Below are positions 1 to 11,751 of a DNA stretch of 64,000 nucleotides, one piece after another. The position numbers and the translations under genes are program-made. Origin of the DNA: Ehretia macrophylla (lineage: Eukaryota; Streptophyta; Magnoliopsida; Boraginales; Ehretiaceae); the NCBI GenBank assembly GCA_037974665.1, contig CM075764.1:85368825-85432824 (forward strand). The letters are read 5' to 3'. The notes beneath the pieces were generated by a model. That model did no database searches and was not told the origin of the DNA. It worked only from the letters and a program-made list of their open reading frames with translations. Every line of letters starts with the position of its first letter. Positions within the stretch are counted from its first letter, which is position 1.

Positions 1-456
1 TATACCTCATTTTTACACATTTCTCATTCCTCATTGCGATGTTTTCACATCCTCTTTTGAGATGTTTCATTTTTATTCATATGGCTAGGGATAGAATCAT
101 ACTGTATCCTAGCACAGGTAAATAAATGCTACAAAATAACTGAGATAAAGCACGATGCAAGTGAATGTGAATTTCATATGTAATGTATAATTTATTATGT
201 TTCAACCTTATATTCTCCCTTTGTAAATCAGTCAGATGATTTTCTAAGTTATAGAGGCTGTAGCGAAAATGAAATCTACATTGACATTGAATACATAAGG
301 TGCATCAAGGAAAGTTGATATTGTTATCAAAAAATTCATCTAACATTTAAATGGTGCTCACTAAAGTTAATGTTTACTGATATTATATGCAACATATAAC
401 AAGATATTGCCTATTTCTAGCTTATCTGGAGTTTAAACCATTCTTCTTATTGGCAG
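1..456 (+). other. BIO2: BIO2 intron sequence (left part outside window)
   Basis: AT-rich DNA directly before the first BIO2 exon seen here, ending in a splice acceptor (tggcag) at 451-456. It must be intron because the following exon starts in the middle of the biotin synthase protein. I see no coding similarity or repeat structure in it. Confidence 0.7.
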
Positions 457-3400
457 GCAAAAGAGGCTGGTAGTACCCGTTTTTGTATGGGTGCTGCATG
501 GAGAGATACAAAAGGAAGGAAGACAAATTTCAGTCAGATCCTTGAGTATGTCAAAGAAATTAGGTAACTGACTGCAACATACTGAATATCTAGTTTTCTG
601 GCCCAGGACAAGTTGATAATAGTTTTCTGGTAGATTCATATCAATTACTACCACTCTATGCCATTTATTGTTACAGTCATTCCTTTCACCATTACTATCT
701 GATTCTCAAAATGTTGCTCCAACTCATCCACACTCACCATAGTTATCAAAATGCATTCATTTCAGGCCATTCTGGCTAGAATATGCAGTAATTTTGATGC
801 TGATATCTCATAGCATTTGAAATTCTTGACTGGTTCAAGAATTCTGGTTATATTTAGCCTGATGTGTAGTACAAGACGCCTTTGTATCGTATAGGCAAGA
901 GTTATGACAGAAAAAATGAGAGAGAAATAAAGGGAGAGAAAGGAGAAGACAAGAATTTTTTAAATTAGTTTTTTGTGTTGATTCACGATTTGACAACTAT
1001 GTGGTATACCAAATCAAGCGTTATTCCAATAGTTATGATAAACAATATGGATTTGATAACGGTATTCAGTGGTATTTAGGGCCATCTCTCATGCTAGCTC
1101 CATACAAATGGAATCTTGTCTGAAGGTTTGCGTAACTCATAAGCCTTTTTGTACCCTTTTTTTGGTGGTCAACCTCAATACCTTCACACCTTTTCTGGTG
1201 TACCTTCACAGTTGTACTCCTGACATCTCGATATCATTTCAAACAGTTATCCTTCATCTTGTTTCCAATTGGTGCCACCCAATTTTCCTTGAATAACATC
1301 AGTTCTTGTTATTGCCACACATAGTCAACATTCTCTATGTGAGCTACTTAGGCACTTCACCGTATTATATTATCGTGTACCAAAGTACAATAATATTTCA
1401 CATAAAAGGCGATGCTTCCCCTCAACTTGGTGTCATATACCTGTCATGCGCAATTTTCAAACTATAGGATGAAACACCATACTGTAAATGCTTCTTATAA
1501 AAACATCCATTTAGTAATCTTCTGACTTCCTAAAAGGCTTGCAAATCTATCATTCATTCAACATTCCCTTAGGGGGCGTTTGGTCTGCGGAATGTTACAA
1601 GATTCCTGAGAATGTGAAGTCTGGAATATGACATTCCCATGTTTGGTTCGCGGAATAAAAAAATATTCCTGGGAATGTCACATTCCTGGGAATACAATAT
1701 TCCCATGATTTAGCCAATTTCTATTCCCACGTGAGGGGGTGGGAATATCATATTCCCAAATCTTGGGAATAACTTTGAAAAAGTAAAAGACTCAAATACC
1801 CATTTTAAAAAATACAAAATTAAAATAAATACAATAAAATACTTCAAAAAATAAAAAAATAAAAAAATAAAAAAATAAATTAAAAAAAAAGATAAAATAA
1901 AATAATGTAAAAAAAAATAAAAAAAATTAATTAAAAAAAAAAAAAAAAATAAGATAAAAAAAAAAAAAAAAAAAAATAAAAAAGAAAAAATAAATAAATA
2001 AAAAATAAAATAAAAAAGTAAATGATAAAATAGAATAAGAAAAATAAAATAAATAAAATAAAATAAGATAAAAATAAAATTAAAATAAAATAAAATTAGT
2101 AAGAAAAAATAAAATAAAATTACTCAAAATAATAAATTTAAGTTTCTAATTTTGAAGTGTCAAGTTAAAATTTATAAATTATAAAAATAAATTTACTTTG
2201 ATTGTATTAATACGTTAAATATTATTTTACTCGCGTATTAGCAAAAGTATGCAAAATGTATCATTTTTTTTTTGCTAAGTAAATGCAAAATGTATCGTTA
2301 TTTATACACTTTGTTTGATATTCTTGTTTTTTTGAGTTAGGGACATTATTGAAAAATTGCTTAACATTCCTAAGAATATTGAGTTAAACCAAACATAATA
2401 AAATAACATTCCTATGAACTCGACAAAATATTCCCAGGAATATTTTTCACAAATCAAACACTTTTAACCACATTCCTGAGAATAACATTCCTGGGAATAT
2501 CATGAAAAATCTATCCGTGAACCAAACGCCCCCTTAATGAACAGTCTATCCATCTCAATGAGCTTAGTTTGGCCAGAAGAGAGACCTAGAAGTGATGCAC
2601 TTAAACCTTTGAGGAAAATGGAAGTGATGAGGGAGAAGCGCCTGGAATTTTTCAATGGCGATGATGGCAGAGCTGAAATCAAAGGACATTGGGGTTAATT
2701 TAAATGATATCGGCATGGAATATGAGACATAACAAAGACATCTATGCAGTTTGGGTTCTGCACAGCTGATAACCCACCTTAACTGGTGGTTTCAGGAGTT
2801 GTGCACTGAGAATGACTCGTAAGGTTAAGAGAGGGTTAGTGAGTTCTAGGCATTCTCTGGAAGTGCCACTTGAACAACTTCAACAGATACCATTGAAGGT
2901 TTTGGTGGGTATTAAACAAAGTTGGAAGCAGCATTTTATGCCTGCAAATAGAAGGAAGATGAAGATGTTAAATAGTTAGGGAACCCAAACTTATTTTGTC
3001 TCGGCTCTGCTCTTCAAGTATTTTACCAAGAAGGTACTCAGAAGGTTGGGCAGTTAAAGAGAGAAAACCTGAGCATTAGAAATATGATAGTGCTTAATGA
3101 TCCTTCAAAAGGAATATGGAAATATCTGAAGTGGATGCCCCACATAATGAGACTTAAAGACACTAAAATGGAGCAGATGTACAGCATAATATTTAATAAT
3201 TTGGAGGAGAAAAACACAAGTTTCAGAGTAAGAAGGTGGGCTTAATGGGAGGCCTTACATGCAAGAAATAAAGCAGCAGGTATTGTGATTATTCGCAAGA
3301 TTCAATTCCAGAAGCTGGGATTAGATTTAGGTGACTTCTCTTTATCCTTCCACTTTCAGAATATTGATGATGGTTCCACATGGATAATGTGAGGCTAATA

Positions 3401-6400
3401 TTCTAGTGAAGGGGTCTATTTACCAGTTGAAGACTCTGCTAGGGAAAAGCTTAGCGAGGAACTATCAGATGTAAGAAGGTAGGAAGCATCATCTATTGTG
3501 GGAGTACATCTTAGCACAGCTCAGTTCCCCATCAGAAAGAAGTGGTACAACCTTTTTAATGTGATGCTAGAGTTAAGTGATGTTATTAATGGGGAAGAAA
3601 TGGTTAATTTTCCACTAGAGCAGGTCAGGTTATCATCTCAGTGCTTGAGAATTCCTACACTTTTTTCCATTAGCAATTTTTGGGTGTTCCCTGAATCAAA
3701 AGAGGAATTTTTCACTTTGTCTCAGTCTGTAACTCCAGAACTCTATCTGACCACATTCCTGTAATTTGAGACAGTGGAGGAACAGTGGTAAATTTGATCT
3801 GGAACATGTGGTCAGGGGAGCTAATTCTATTGACGTGGTCCAGGGATCGTGAATAGTCATTTGGTGGAGGCTCAAGCTGATTACAGACTAGTGCAGAAGA
3901 TGAAGGTGCCGAAAGGATGAAATCTGAATCCTTTGTGAGAGAAGGGAATGCAGGCATGATTGAGAGAAGGAGTTAGTGCAGAGCTGAAAGTTGAGTCTAG
4001 TCAGTTAGTGTATCAATAGATTTGTTCTGGAGGCAACATATGAGAGTAATTGGGCCTCGATGAGGAGATGGTGACGCAAAGTGTTTCCATAAAATATTCA
4101 GTATTCATAGAAGAGTGAATCACATCTGCTACATACAGATTGATGCATTGAGAAAGTAAAATGAAGAAGGGATTCTGCCAGTTTACAAGAACCTCTACCT
4201 AATTTGAATTTTGAGACTCAATGTTGTTATTTCACTTGGTCCCATGAAATTTAAACCGACAGACCTATGTTTCCCACATCTCCTTTTGCAAAAGGTTTTG
4301 GTTTATTGGTGTATATAGCATTACTGTAGACAGATTAATAGAATGTCAAAACTCTCATTAACCAACATGATCATCTAACAATCCATATTGTGATATTTGG
4401 GTCAAACCGATTTGTTTTCCTACAGTTAGCATCACAAGTTAGTAGTCAGTACACTTATGAAAACATACAAGTGTTTGCCTTTTGTTATCTGTAGTTGCTT
4501 CCTACAGTTTGCTTCTCTTCTAACATCCTTATTTCTTCTCATAGTTGAGATAGTTCCTCTGGTACATAGGCTAGTTCTGTTACATTTAACAATGATTTTC
4601 CTGTCCTGATAATCTCTAAAGCCCTCCCATGAAGAGATGCAGTTGGTTTTGCTAACTAGTAAATTGATTATAATGCATTATTTATCGATATTTCCTACTT
4701 ACCAGCAACATAATGGAAAAAAGAGAAAGAAAAACCAAGAGAATTATGAACCTTTTCTAATTTGTTAAGACTCTCTCTAGCTTGCTTAGATCAGTACATG
4801 ATCAAAGAGTTCAAAGGAGAAAAATAAACTAGCAGGAGTATTTACACTAGTTTTCAAAAGATTTCTGTATCTCCACATTAAGATGATGAAGTTTATTGTT
4901 CCTGTGCATACCCTAATCTATATAATATGAACCCTACACAATGTCTAGACCAAGGGTTTCTCAATTTTTATTCCCAATGATGTGACAGTTGACAAGGGGG
5001 AATTATATTTGATAATTATATCTGAATGAAAGACTATTATCAAAATGAAAGACTTGCATCCATTAGGACCAGTTCTTAACTGGATAAATGGCGGAAAACG
5101 GCAACATATATCTCGTCTTTCTGTCATATCCAGTTTGTAGTAGTAGCACCATATTTAAATGATTGTCTAACCAGCATCCCTATCTCCTCTTTCCATCAAT
5201 TAATAGCTGTATGACAAATATTTTGCATGTAAAGGAGCATGGGAATGGAGGTCTGCTGCACCTTGGGAATGCTTGAGAAACAGCAAGCTTTAGAGCTTAA
5301 AAAGGCAGGTCTAACGGCTTACAACCATAATTTGGATACCTCGAGAGAGTATTATCCTAATATTATAACTACAAGGACATACGATGAACGCTTGGAAACA
5401 CTCCAGTACGTTCGAGAAGCAGGGATTAATGTATGTTCAGGTAATTGGTAAACTTATAAGTATTAAGATTCTTTTCCTTTACGCTATTCCCCCCTTAGTC
5501 AGTGCTCCCCTTTCATCATAAGACGTGGAATTAGACCAAGGGGAATCTCCATAGGACCTAGGCCCTTAGATTTCGCATTGACCTTGCTGACTAGATACCA
5601 GCCCATCCATATGGTTTTTATTTTAAGGAATAAATTCAATTGCAATTTCTCTGAAACTGTGAAAATTGAATTTATATGTAAAAAATTGGAAAAAGGCCTT
5701 TTGCATGTTATTTTCCTTGAATCTTCAATGTGATCTTGTAACTAAGCCGATGAATATGCAAAATGATTAGGTCAAACAAGAATATCTTGAATGAATTAAT
5801 CTTCGGAGAGTATAGCCTTGAGATTCACTTCAAACATTTTTTTTCCTGCTATTAGGAGGCATAATTGGACTTGGAGAGGCTGAGGAGGACCGAGTTGGTC
5901 TCTTACATACTTTGGCAACACTCCCGTCACATCCTGAGAGTGTTCCCATCAATGCACTTGTGGCAGTAAAAGGCACACCTCTGGGAGATCAGAAGGTAAT
6001 TTTCATCTTCAGAAAACTGAAAGTTCTGCACAATTTTGTTATGGAAATCATGCACAACGAAGAAATATTAGAAAGTTGGAAATAGCTGATCCCACCATAA
6101 CTAAACTATTTTATACCTCCAAAATATACTTTTTGAAAATATTCCTAACAAAATTCTTTGTTGATAATTCTAGCCTGAGAATATTTTGTTGTACAACAGG
6201 AATCTATTATTAAATAATTACACTGTCTTTACTAAGTTAGACATGACGCTTTAGTCGCTGATTTAAGTTCAGTACAGAGACACAATTTTTCTCTTGGTCG
6301 TAATACCAAATACTAAGCTCTTGTCCTAGTAAAGAGTGAAAAAGATTTGGAAAATAATTTTTACCATCTGCTCTATAATGTTAGGCATCCATAGTGTGTA

Positions 6401-6802
6401 CCACGGATGATTGCAACAGCCTGTAGTTTATCCAAAATATCCTTGTTTTATACTGATGTGATGTATATCTTCTGTTTATACTGCTATGTTCAGCCAGTTG
6501 AAATATGGGAGATGATTCGGATGATTGCAACAGCCCGCATTATAATGCCAAAAGCAATGGTCAGACTTTCAGCTGGCAGAATACGGTTCTCCCTTCCTGA
6601 GCAGGCTCTATGCTTTCTTGCCGGTGCAAATTCCATTTTCACTGGTGAGAAGCTACTGACAACATCAAACAATGACTACGACTCTGATCAACTAATGTTC
6701 AAGTTGCTTGGACTCATTCCTAAACCTCCTGATTTCTCCGAGAATGAAGCAAAGTATGCTGAAGCAAGAACTGACCAAGAAGCTATTGCTAGTTCAGGTT
6801 AA
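457..6802 (+). CDS. BIO2: Biotin synthase, C-terminal ~250 residues in four exons (5' exons outside window)
   Basis: Radical-SAM enzyme that inserts sulfur into dethiobiotin to make biotin; the plant enzyme is mitochondrial (family knowledge). Exons read 457-563, 5235-5440, 5856-5995 and 6494-6802 (stop TAA), all joined in frame at GT/AG sites. Seen in the translation: [15 protein letters not shown] and INVCSGG, which carry the three cysteines matching E. coli BioB C97, C128 and C188 ([2Fe-2S] ligands), YNHNLDTS, and VRLSAGR with the arginine matching R260. The radical-SAM CxxxCxxC motif belongs to an upstream exon not in this window. The C-terminus (LGLIPKPP, then a short acidic tail) has normal plant length. 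No stop or frameshift interrupts the joined exons, so the gene is probably functional. The first intron is 4.7 kb, swollen by transposons. Confidence 0.95.
1572..2533. mobile_element. PIF/Harbinger-type MITE inside a BIO2 intron
   Basis: Perfect 13-bp terminal inverted repeats (GGGGGCGTTTGGT at the left, its reverse complement at 2521-2533), flanked on both sides by TTA (1569-1571 and 2534-2536), the 3-bp target duplication of PIF/Harbinger elements. No coding capacity. Subterminal regions are packed with near-palindromic copies of ATTCCTGGGAAT and variants (for example around 1655-1700 and 2360-2500). The centre is an A-rich simple-sequence tract. Confidence 0.85.
1784..2130. repeat. A-rich low-complexity tract (AAAAT)n
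   Basis: About 350 bp almost wholly of A runs broken by single T or G (AAAAT, AAATA units). It is the core of the Harbinger-type MITE and probably grew by slippage. Confidence 0.85.
3230..4210 (+). pseudogene. Degenerate LINE (L1-type non-LTR retrotransposon) fragment
   Basis: Conceptual translation with many stops and frameshifts keeps the order of a plant L1 endonuclease/RT ORF. Around 3250-3400 there is a block ending [16 protein letters not shown], like the endonuclease stretch before the VYGP motif. Around 3640-3810 comes [20 protein letters not shown], a decayed LSRIDRFLVS-type segment. Around 4025-4110 comes WRQHMRVIG, then GDGDAKCFH and HRRVNHI, the decayed EGDRNTKFFH...RRxNxI signature before the RT. 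The catalytic RT palm is not seen. It lies in the sense orientation in the large BIO2 intron. Region 2540-3230 may be its eroded upstream part, which I cannot prove. Confidence 0.6.
4211..5234. other. BIO2: BIO2 intron, nothing recognised
   Basis: About 1 kb of intron between the LINE remnant and the exon at 5235. No open frame with recognisable similarity and no terminal repeats. It ends in an unusual acceptor with little pyrimidine tract (gcatgtaaag). Confidence 0.6.
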
Positions 6803-7700
6803 GTTTAATATGTAGACAGAATATATATGATTTATATACCTGAACATTTAATTTTCCAATGGATCACCTATCTCTCTCTCTCTCTCTTTCTATGTTTCTT
6901 TCTCTTTCTTATATGACCTACTTAAAAGTAAGTAAAAAGACCACCTCTTTCTTTCTGCCCATACAGACGTGTATGTATATATTACGCATGCACACGCACA
7001 TGCACACACGTATAACACACAAATCACACATATGTATATGAAAAAATGTGTGTGCTCGTGTATATATATTGTCTATGTTTATGCATGTATTGTGGAAATA
7101 CGTCAGACATGCGCAAACATCATACGTAATAAAGAGCAGCTATTTTGACCTCTCTCTCTTGGCAGACTACAATCGAACCCTTCCAAGGTGTGCTAATTTT
7201 CTTACTTTATGCATCATTTTCTCCGTTGCCTTTCTGTCTTGGCTTTGCACCACTTTTTTGTTGGTAATCATCTTGCTTATTTGTCTTTCTAACTAACTAT
7301 TTGCAAGTGTTTTACTGCTGCTCAGCTACAAATCATTGTGTCTGTCTTGTGTGGTTAGCCTTTTAAAGAATAATAATACAGAAGGAAGCCAAGACTGAGA
7401 GTATCTTACTTTAATCTTTTTTCTGTTTGATTTTGTTAGATTAGAAAGTCACAAAACAAATTAGTTAAGAGATTTTTGTCTATTTTGAGTTCCTGGGTTT
7501 GGTGGTGTTCCGACTAGCTTTTACTCATCTCAAACTCATTTAACGTATCATGCTAGAAAATGGTAGTCTGGCTATCATGTGCGTGGACCTTACGTGCAAA
7601 TGGAGCATATATTCACTCTCACTATGGATCGATTGTTTAGAAATGATTAATTGTTTTAAAGACTTTTCCTCGTTCACATCTTCGGTTCACAGACTTTCTA
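6803..7700. other. BIO2 3' flank and intergenic DNA
   Basis: AT-rich sequence downstream of the BIO2 stop, containing the 3' UTR of unknown length, a CT microsatellite (6871-6888) and CA/CG-rich alternating purine-pyrimidine DNA around 6985-7060. No gene is recognised. Confidence 0.6.
6871..6888 (+). repeat. (CT)n microsatellite
   Basis: Uninterrupted alternating C and T about 65 bp after the BIO2 stop codon, probably within or near its 3' UTR. Confidence 0.9.
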
Positions 7701-7714
7701 AACCACTTGAGCAA

Positions 7715-7872
7715 CTGGACCATTAGATACACACAACTCTTGAGTTTTAACTACTCCAAATAACTTGGAGCATTAGATACATACAACTCTTGAGTTTTAA
7801 CTACTCCAACTATCCACTTCGACCATTGGATATATACAATTCTTGAGATTTAACTAGTCTAACTATCCACTG
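7715..7872 (+). repeat. Three-copy tandem repeat, ~51-bp unit
   Basis: The motif CATTAGATAC (later CATTGGATAT), followed by an ACAACTCTTGAG-like stretch and TTTAACTA, recurs at 7721, 7771 and 7824. The unit is 50-53 bp and diverges progressively. It directly precedes the LINE remnant. Confidence 0.8.
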
Positions 7873-7874
7873 AC

Positions 7875-8606
7875 AATTTATTTGAAACTAGAGCTCTTTG
7901 GCGTGGACTGAGTTGGAATATCATCTTTGCTGTGACTTTGTGGTCTATTTGGAAGTGGCGAAATGATTCAATTTTTTGAAATAAAAATTTCTCTTCCAGC
8001 AATGACTTGATAACTTCTATCTTCAACCTTGCGAAAGACACAACTGATGCTTGGGTTGCTCATGGAGTATATAGATCTCATTAAAGGCATATTGTTGACG
8101 TTGGATGGAAGAAGCCAGTTTGGGGTTATAAACTTAATGTTGATGGTTGCGCAAAGGGTGATCCTGGGATTGCGGGTGCTGGTGGAATTATAAGGAATAC
8201 AGAAGGCGAATGGGTCAGTGGTTTTGTTATCAATTTGGGGGCGACATCGAGTTATAGAGTTGAAATTTTGACTCTTTGGAAAGGACTTAGAATGGCAGAT
8301 GGGTTACGGATTAATAACCTTATAATTGAGATTGACTCTGCCATGGTTTGCAATTTGATGAAAGACAATTATTTCTTGTTCAGCCCTTTGCGACCTATTG
8401 TTGAAGACTGTAAGCGAATTCTTGCATACCACAATGGCTTCCAGTTATGTCATATATTTCGTGAAGCAAATAGTTGTGTGGATTTTTTGGCTAATCTCGG
8501 GACACATCGACTTCTGGGAGCCTCACAGATTGTCAATCCTTCAAGAGCGTTACGTTGTTTGATCGAGAAGAATTTGAGGGACGAAACATCTCCTCGGGTA
8601 GTTTAA
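7875..8606 (+). pseudogene. LINE 3' end: reverse-transcriptase zinc-binding tail plus RNase H domain
   Basis: One frame runs through two in-frame stops (TGA at 7977, TAA at 8082) to a stop at 8606. The N-terminal part has WNIIFAVTLWSIWKWRN, typical of the region after the RT in plant L1-type elements. The rest is an RNase H-like domain (RVT_3): LNVDGCAKG carries the first catalytic Asp, then GAGGIIRN, a glutamate in the EILTLWKGL helix, IEIDSAMV with the next Asp, and FREANSCVDFLANLG with the C-terminal Asp. The open stretch alone (from 8235) is 123 codons. A run of 13 A at 8639-8651 after the stop looks like the poly-A tail of the insertion. No RT palm lies upstream, so this is a 5'-truncated, dead copy. 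Confidence 0.85.
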
Positions 8607-8748
8607 AGTTTTTTCTTGGCTTTTGCCTCCTTTTGAGCAAAAAAAAAAAAAGGTACTAATGGATTTTCCGGATATTTCGAAAAGACCTAAAAATCTTAAA
8701 TACAAGAGATGTAACCTCCTTTGGCCTACTCTCTTTTATTTCTTTTTC

Positions 8749-9778
8749 GGGAAAAAGCCAAAATGGTCCCTCAAGTTTGCGAAAAAGGACATTTTGGTCC
8801 CTCACGTATGAAAAATGCTCACTTTAGTCTTATTTAACTTCCGTTAGTCTCATGTTAACAGTCAAACCTTTGACCATGGTAAAAGACAGAATTTCCCTTA
8901 TACATGTTGGCAAAAGAGATTTTTTTAAAAAAAATAATGAAATAGCCTTGGATTTAGCCGTTGAAACCCAACGACTATTTTGTGACATGGTTGGGAAATA
9001 CCATGCCTAAACTCTTTTTTGTTGGGCACGAAAGAAATTATTATTATTTAAAAAAAAGGATAGTTGATAACCATTGGGTTTCAACGGCTATTTTGTGGTA
9101 TTATACTCAGCCATGCCTAAATTATTTTTCACACTTTTTTTCCCCTTTTTCATCTCTCTTCCTTTAACTCTGTTAACATTCTTGCTGTATCAACTACAAA
9201 AAAAATTCCCAGCAAAAATACAACAAAAAAAATTCTTGTAGAGAAAAAATTTCTTTCAAGAATTTAGCTCAAATGTCTATAACATCATCATCATCATTAA
9301 TTGTTTGGGAAGATGTAAACGACAATTTGATTAAGTTCAAGAACAGAAGATGCTACTGTGGATACAAAACATAATTAGTTAAAGTTAGTTAAGTTTTAGA
9401 AATCACTTAGAGCTTGCAATTTATTTATTTTTTCTTTTTTCTATACGAAGGTAGAGGACTATTTTAGAACACTTAAAAGAGCTCCAAGATAATCAATTTC
9501 TTAATTTTCATACTCAATCTTATTTGGACTAAGAACACTTTCACTGTCTTGTTTTTTTTTTCTTTCTTTGCGTACAATTTCCTAAATTCTTTTCATATTA
9601 TTTGTTTTGAAAATATACTTTTTTGGCATTGTTTTACTGTTAAAAGATGAATTTACTCTTAGCATTGTTAATTTTAACGGAGGACATTTAACGAAAGGAT
9701 TAAAGTGGGCATTTTTCATACATGAGGGACCAAAATGGTCTTTTGTGCAAACTTGAGGGACCAATTTGGCTTTTTTCC
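8749..9778. mobile_element. MULE-like non-autonomous element with ~75-bp TIRs
   Basis: The first ~78 bp (GGGAAAAAGCC, then AATGGTCCCTCAAGTTTGC and so on) and the last ~78 bp are inverted copies at roughly 85% identity. The phrase GGTCCCTCA occurs twice in each arm. The interior has no coding potential but holds a second inverted pair (GCCGTTGAAACCCAA at about 8957 and its reverse complement at about 9075). A possible 9-bp target duplication is TTCTTTTTC / TTCCTTTTC (8/9), but the flanks are T-rich and the right copy is offset by one base. Superfamily assignment is inferred from TIR length. Confidence 0.7.
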
Positions 9779-10324
9779 TTTCCTTTTCCTTTTTTGCTTT
9801 CAATATTGAAGAATTCACTTTATACAAGATTATATTGGATTCACTTAAAATATACAAATATGTTGTGTAGTAATATACCTCAATACATACACTAGTTCAG
9901 TTAATGAAAAACTTTAGACTTAAGACTTTTGATCCATGAGTTATACATTTATAATTTGTTCCTACCCTTGAACACCTTTAGTCTATTTGAACCTAGAGGT
10001 TGTCATTTCTTTGCTCTATACCGGCTTTCAGTCTGGAAAAATACTTAAGTATGTTTCCCCAATGAGGTGGCTCCATGTTTGTTGGACTGTTCGGACCAGT
10101 CAAATCTTACAATTTCATAGGTGTAGGTCCACACCCTATGCTCAAAAGTATCTCTTCACTCTGTTTAAATTGGCTTAAAAACGTTATGGACTCTATATGT
10201 TTTGTTTCTAGTACATAAACTCCATGCTCTGATAGAGCTCACATCATATAAAGAAACATTTAACGTCAGACATTTTGAAGCCCATTCATTAAATTGGATC
10301 TAGGTCAACTTTCCATAGCGCTTG
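9779..10324. other. Intergenic, nothing recognised
   Basis: AT-rich single-copy-looking DNA between two TIR elements. Short chance ORFs only. Confidence 0.5.
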
Positions 10325-10333
10325 TAAGTTATA

Positions 10334-11360
10334 GGTAAAATTGTGCAAATGATCACTATTGTTTCTTCAAAATTTTAAATCGTTCTTATTGTTAAAAATT
10401 AATCAATTTAGTCCATATTATTTTAAAAAAAATTCAATTTAGTTCATGTTGTAAAAAATGTAGTCAAATCTAATGTAAAATTGGTGACCTGAGGTGCACG
10501 TGACCAATGTTTGGGGGGCAAAATTGAAAAATTATTAAATGTTCAATTGAGCCTATATTGTTTTCATATAAAATTCAAATTAGTCTTTAATGTTTTAAAA
10601 AAATCATAATGGTCCCCAATTTTGTCCCTATTGTTTGCCAACAGTTTTAGTTTAATCCCTCTTACCAAAAATAATTACAAAGTCCCTTGAATATTTTTTA
10701 GCTTTTTTCCATCCTTAATCCAAAAAAATGCATAACAATACTATAAAACAAAGTCATCAAAGTCATCAAAATGCATATAAATATAAAAAAGTCATAATCA
10801 TAAGCATATATTGAAGAACAACGTCAATGAATGCATGTTGGTACACTATTCCGTGGTGGGGATTGTAACTTCTCAAAATTTTTCCATTTGTCATCCTTTT
10901 TTTGCATATTTTATTAACTTGAACTTGTCGTTTGCTTTTGTGTATGAGCACGTGTCTATGTGTAGGTGTGTGGCTGTGTTCGTGTATCTGTGTGAGGTTT
11001 TGTAATAGAAACTAATTTGAATATTATGTGAAACAAAAGAGACTAATTTGAATATTTTGTGAAATAATAGAAATAAATATGATATCTATTCCAAGGATAT
11101 GTTGATAATTTTGTAAATTATATAAGGGCAGTTTAAGCATTTCAAGCATTTTTTGTTAAATTTTGACTAATTTTTTGATGATAGAGACTAAATTAATTTT
11201 TTTTAGAAAACAATAAGGACTAAATTCAGTAATTTTGAATAATATGGTCAAATTTAATTTTTTTTTGAAAACTAATAGGAACTAAATTGACTAATTTTAA
11301 ATAATAGAGACCAATTTAAAATTTTTGAAAAATAATAGAGATTATTTGTGCAATTTTTCC
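10334..11360. mobile_element. Mutator-like MITE with 9-bp target duplication
   Basis: The left end GGTAAAATTGTGCAAATGAT pairs with the right end, which is the reverse complement of GGAAAAATTGCACAAATAAT. Imperfect similarity extends about 70 bp at each end. Target duplication is TAAGTTATA on the left (10325-10333). On the right TAAGTTA (11361-11367) is interrupted by the next MITE and continues TA at 11752-11753, giving 9/9 identity. The interior is non-coding, AT-rich, and holds dispersed variants of 'actaatttgaatatt'. The 9-bp duplication supports the Mutator superfamily. Confidence 0.8.
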
Positions 11361-11367
11361 TAAGTTA

Positions 11368-11748
11368 GGCGAACTCCAACAACTCCCCTATTTTTTTTTA
11401 CATTGAGGGGATTTGAAGTATTTTTCCTATTTTTACAGATCCCCTATTTCAGTTTCACTCCAACAGCTCCCCTATTTTTAACCAATCATTTATTTTATAG
11501 AATCTATATTTTAGTTTTACTTCAACAGCTCCCCTATATAGAAAATTTATACTTCTATAATATTAAAAATTATGGGGGATGAGATGGGGGAGAGATTTGA
11601 TTCTCCAACAATGAGGGATCCAAATTTCAAATCATTTATCTCCTAAAATATAAAGGATTATTTAGGAGAGCTGTTGGAGCTATATAGCACTAACAACTCT
11701 CCCAAATTTGATAATTTTGGATATTTAGAAGAGTTGTTGGAACTCCCC
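11368..11748. mobile_element. Tourist/Harbinger-like MITE (381 bp) nested in the target duplication of the MULE
   Basis: Ends GGCGAACTCCAACAACTC and GAGTTGTTGGAACTCCCC are inverted copies (15/18). TTA flanks both sides (11365-11367 and 11749-11751). Several internal direct copies of CTCCAACAGCTCCCCTAT lie near the left end and inverted ones near the right. It is younger than the adjacent MULE because it splits that element's right target duplication. Confidence 0.8.
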
Positions 11749-11751
11749 TTA

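Noticed and set aside
6407-6493. Extension of the last BIO2 exon upstream to the ATG at 6407
   Set aside because: The frame is open but homology begins exactly at 6494 after a CAG acceptor and joins in frame to the exon ending at 5995; the ATG derives from the 18-bp duplicated piece.
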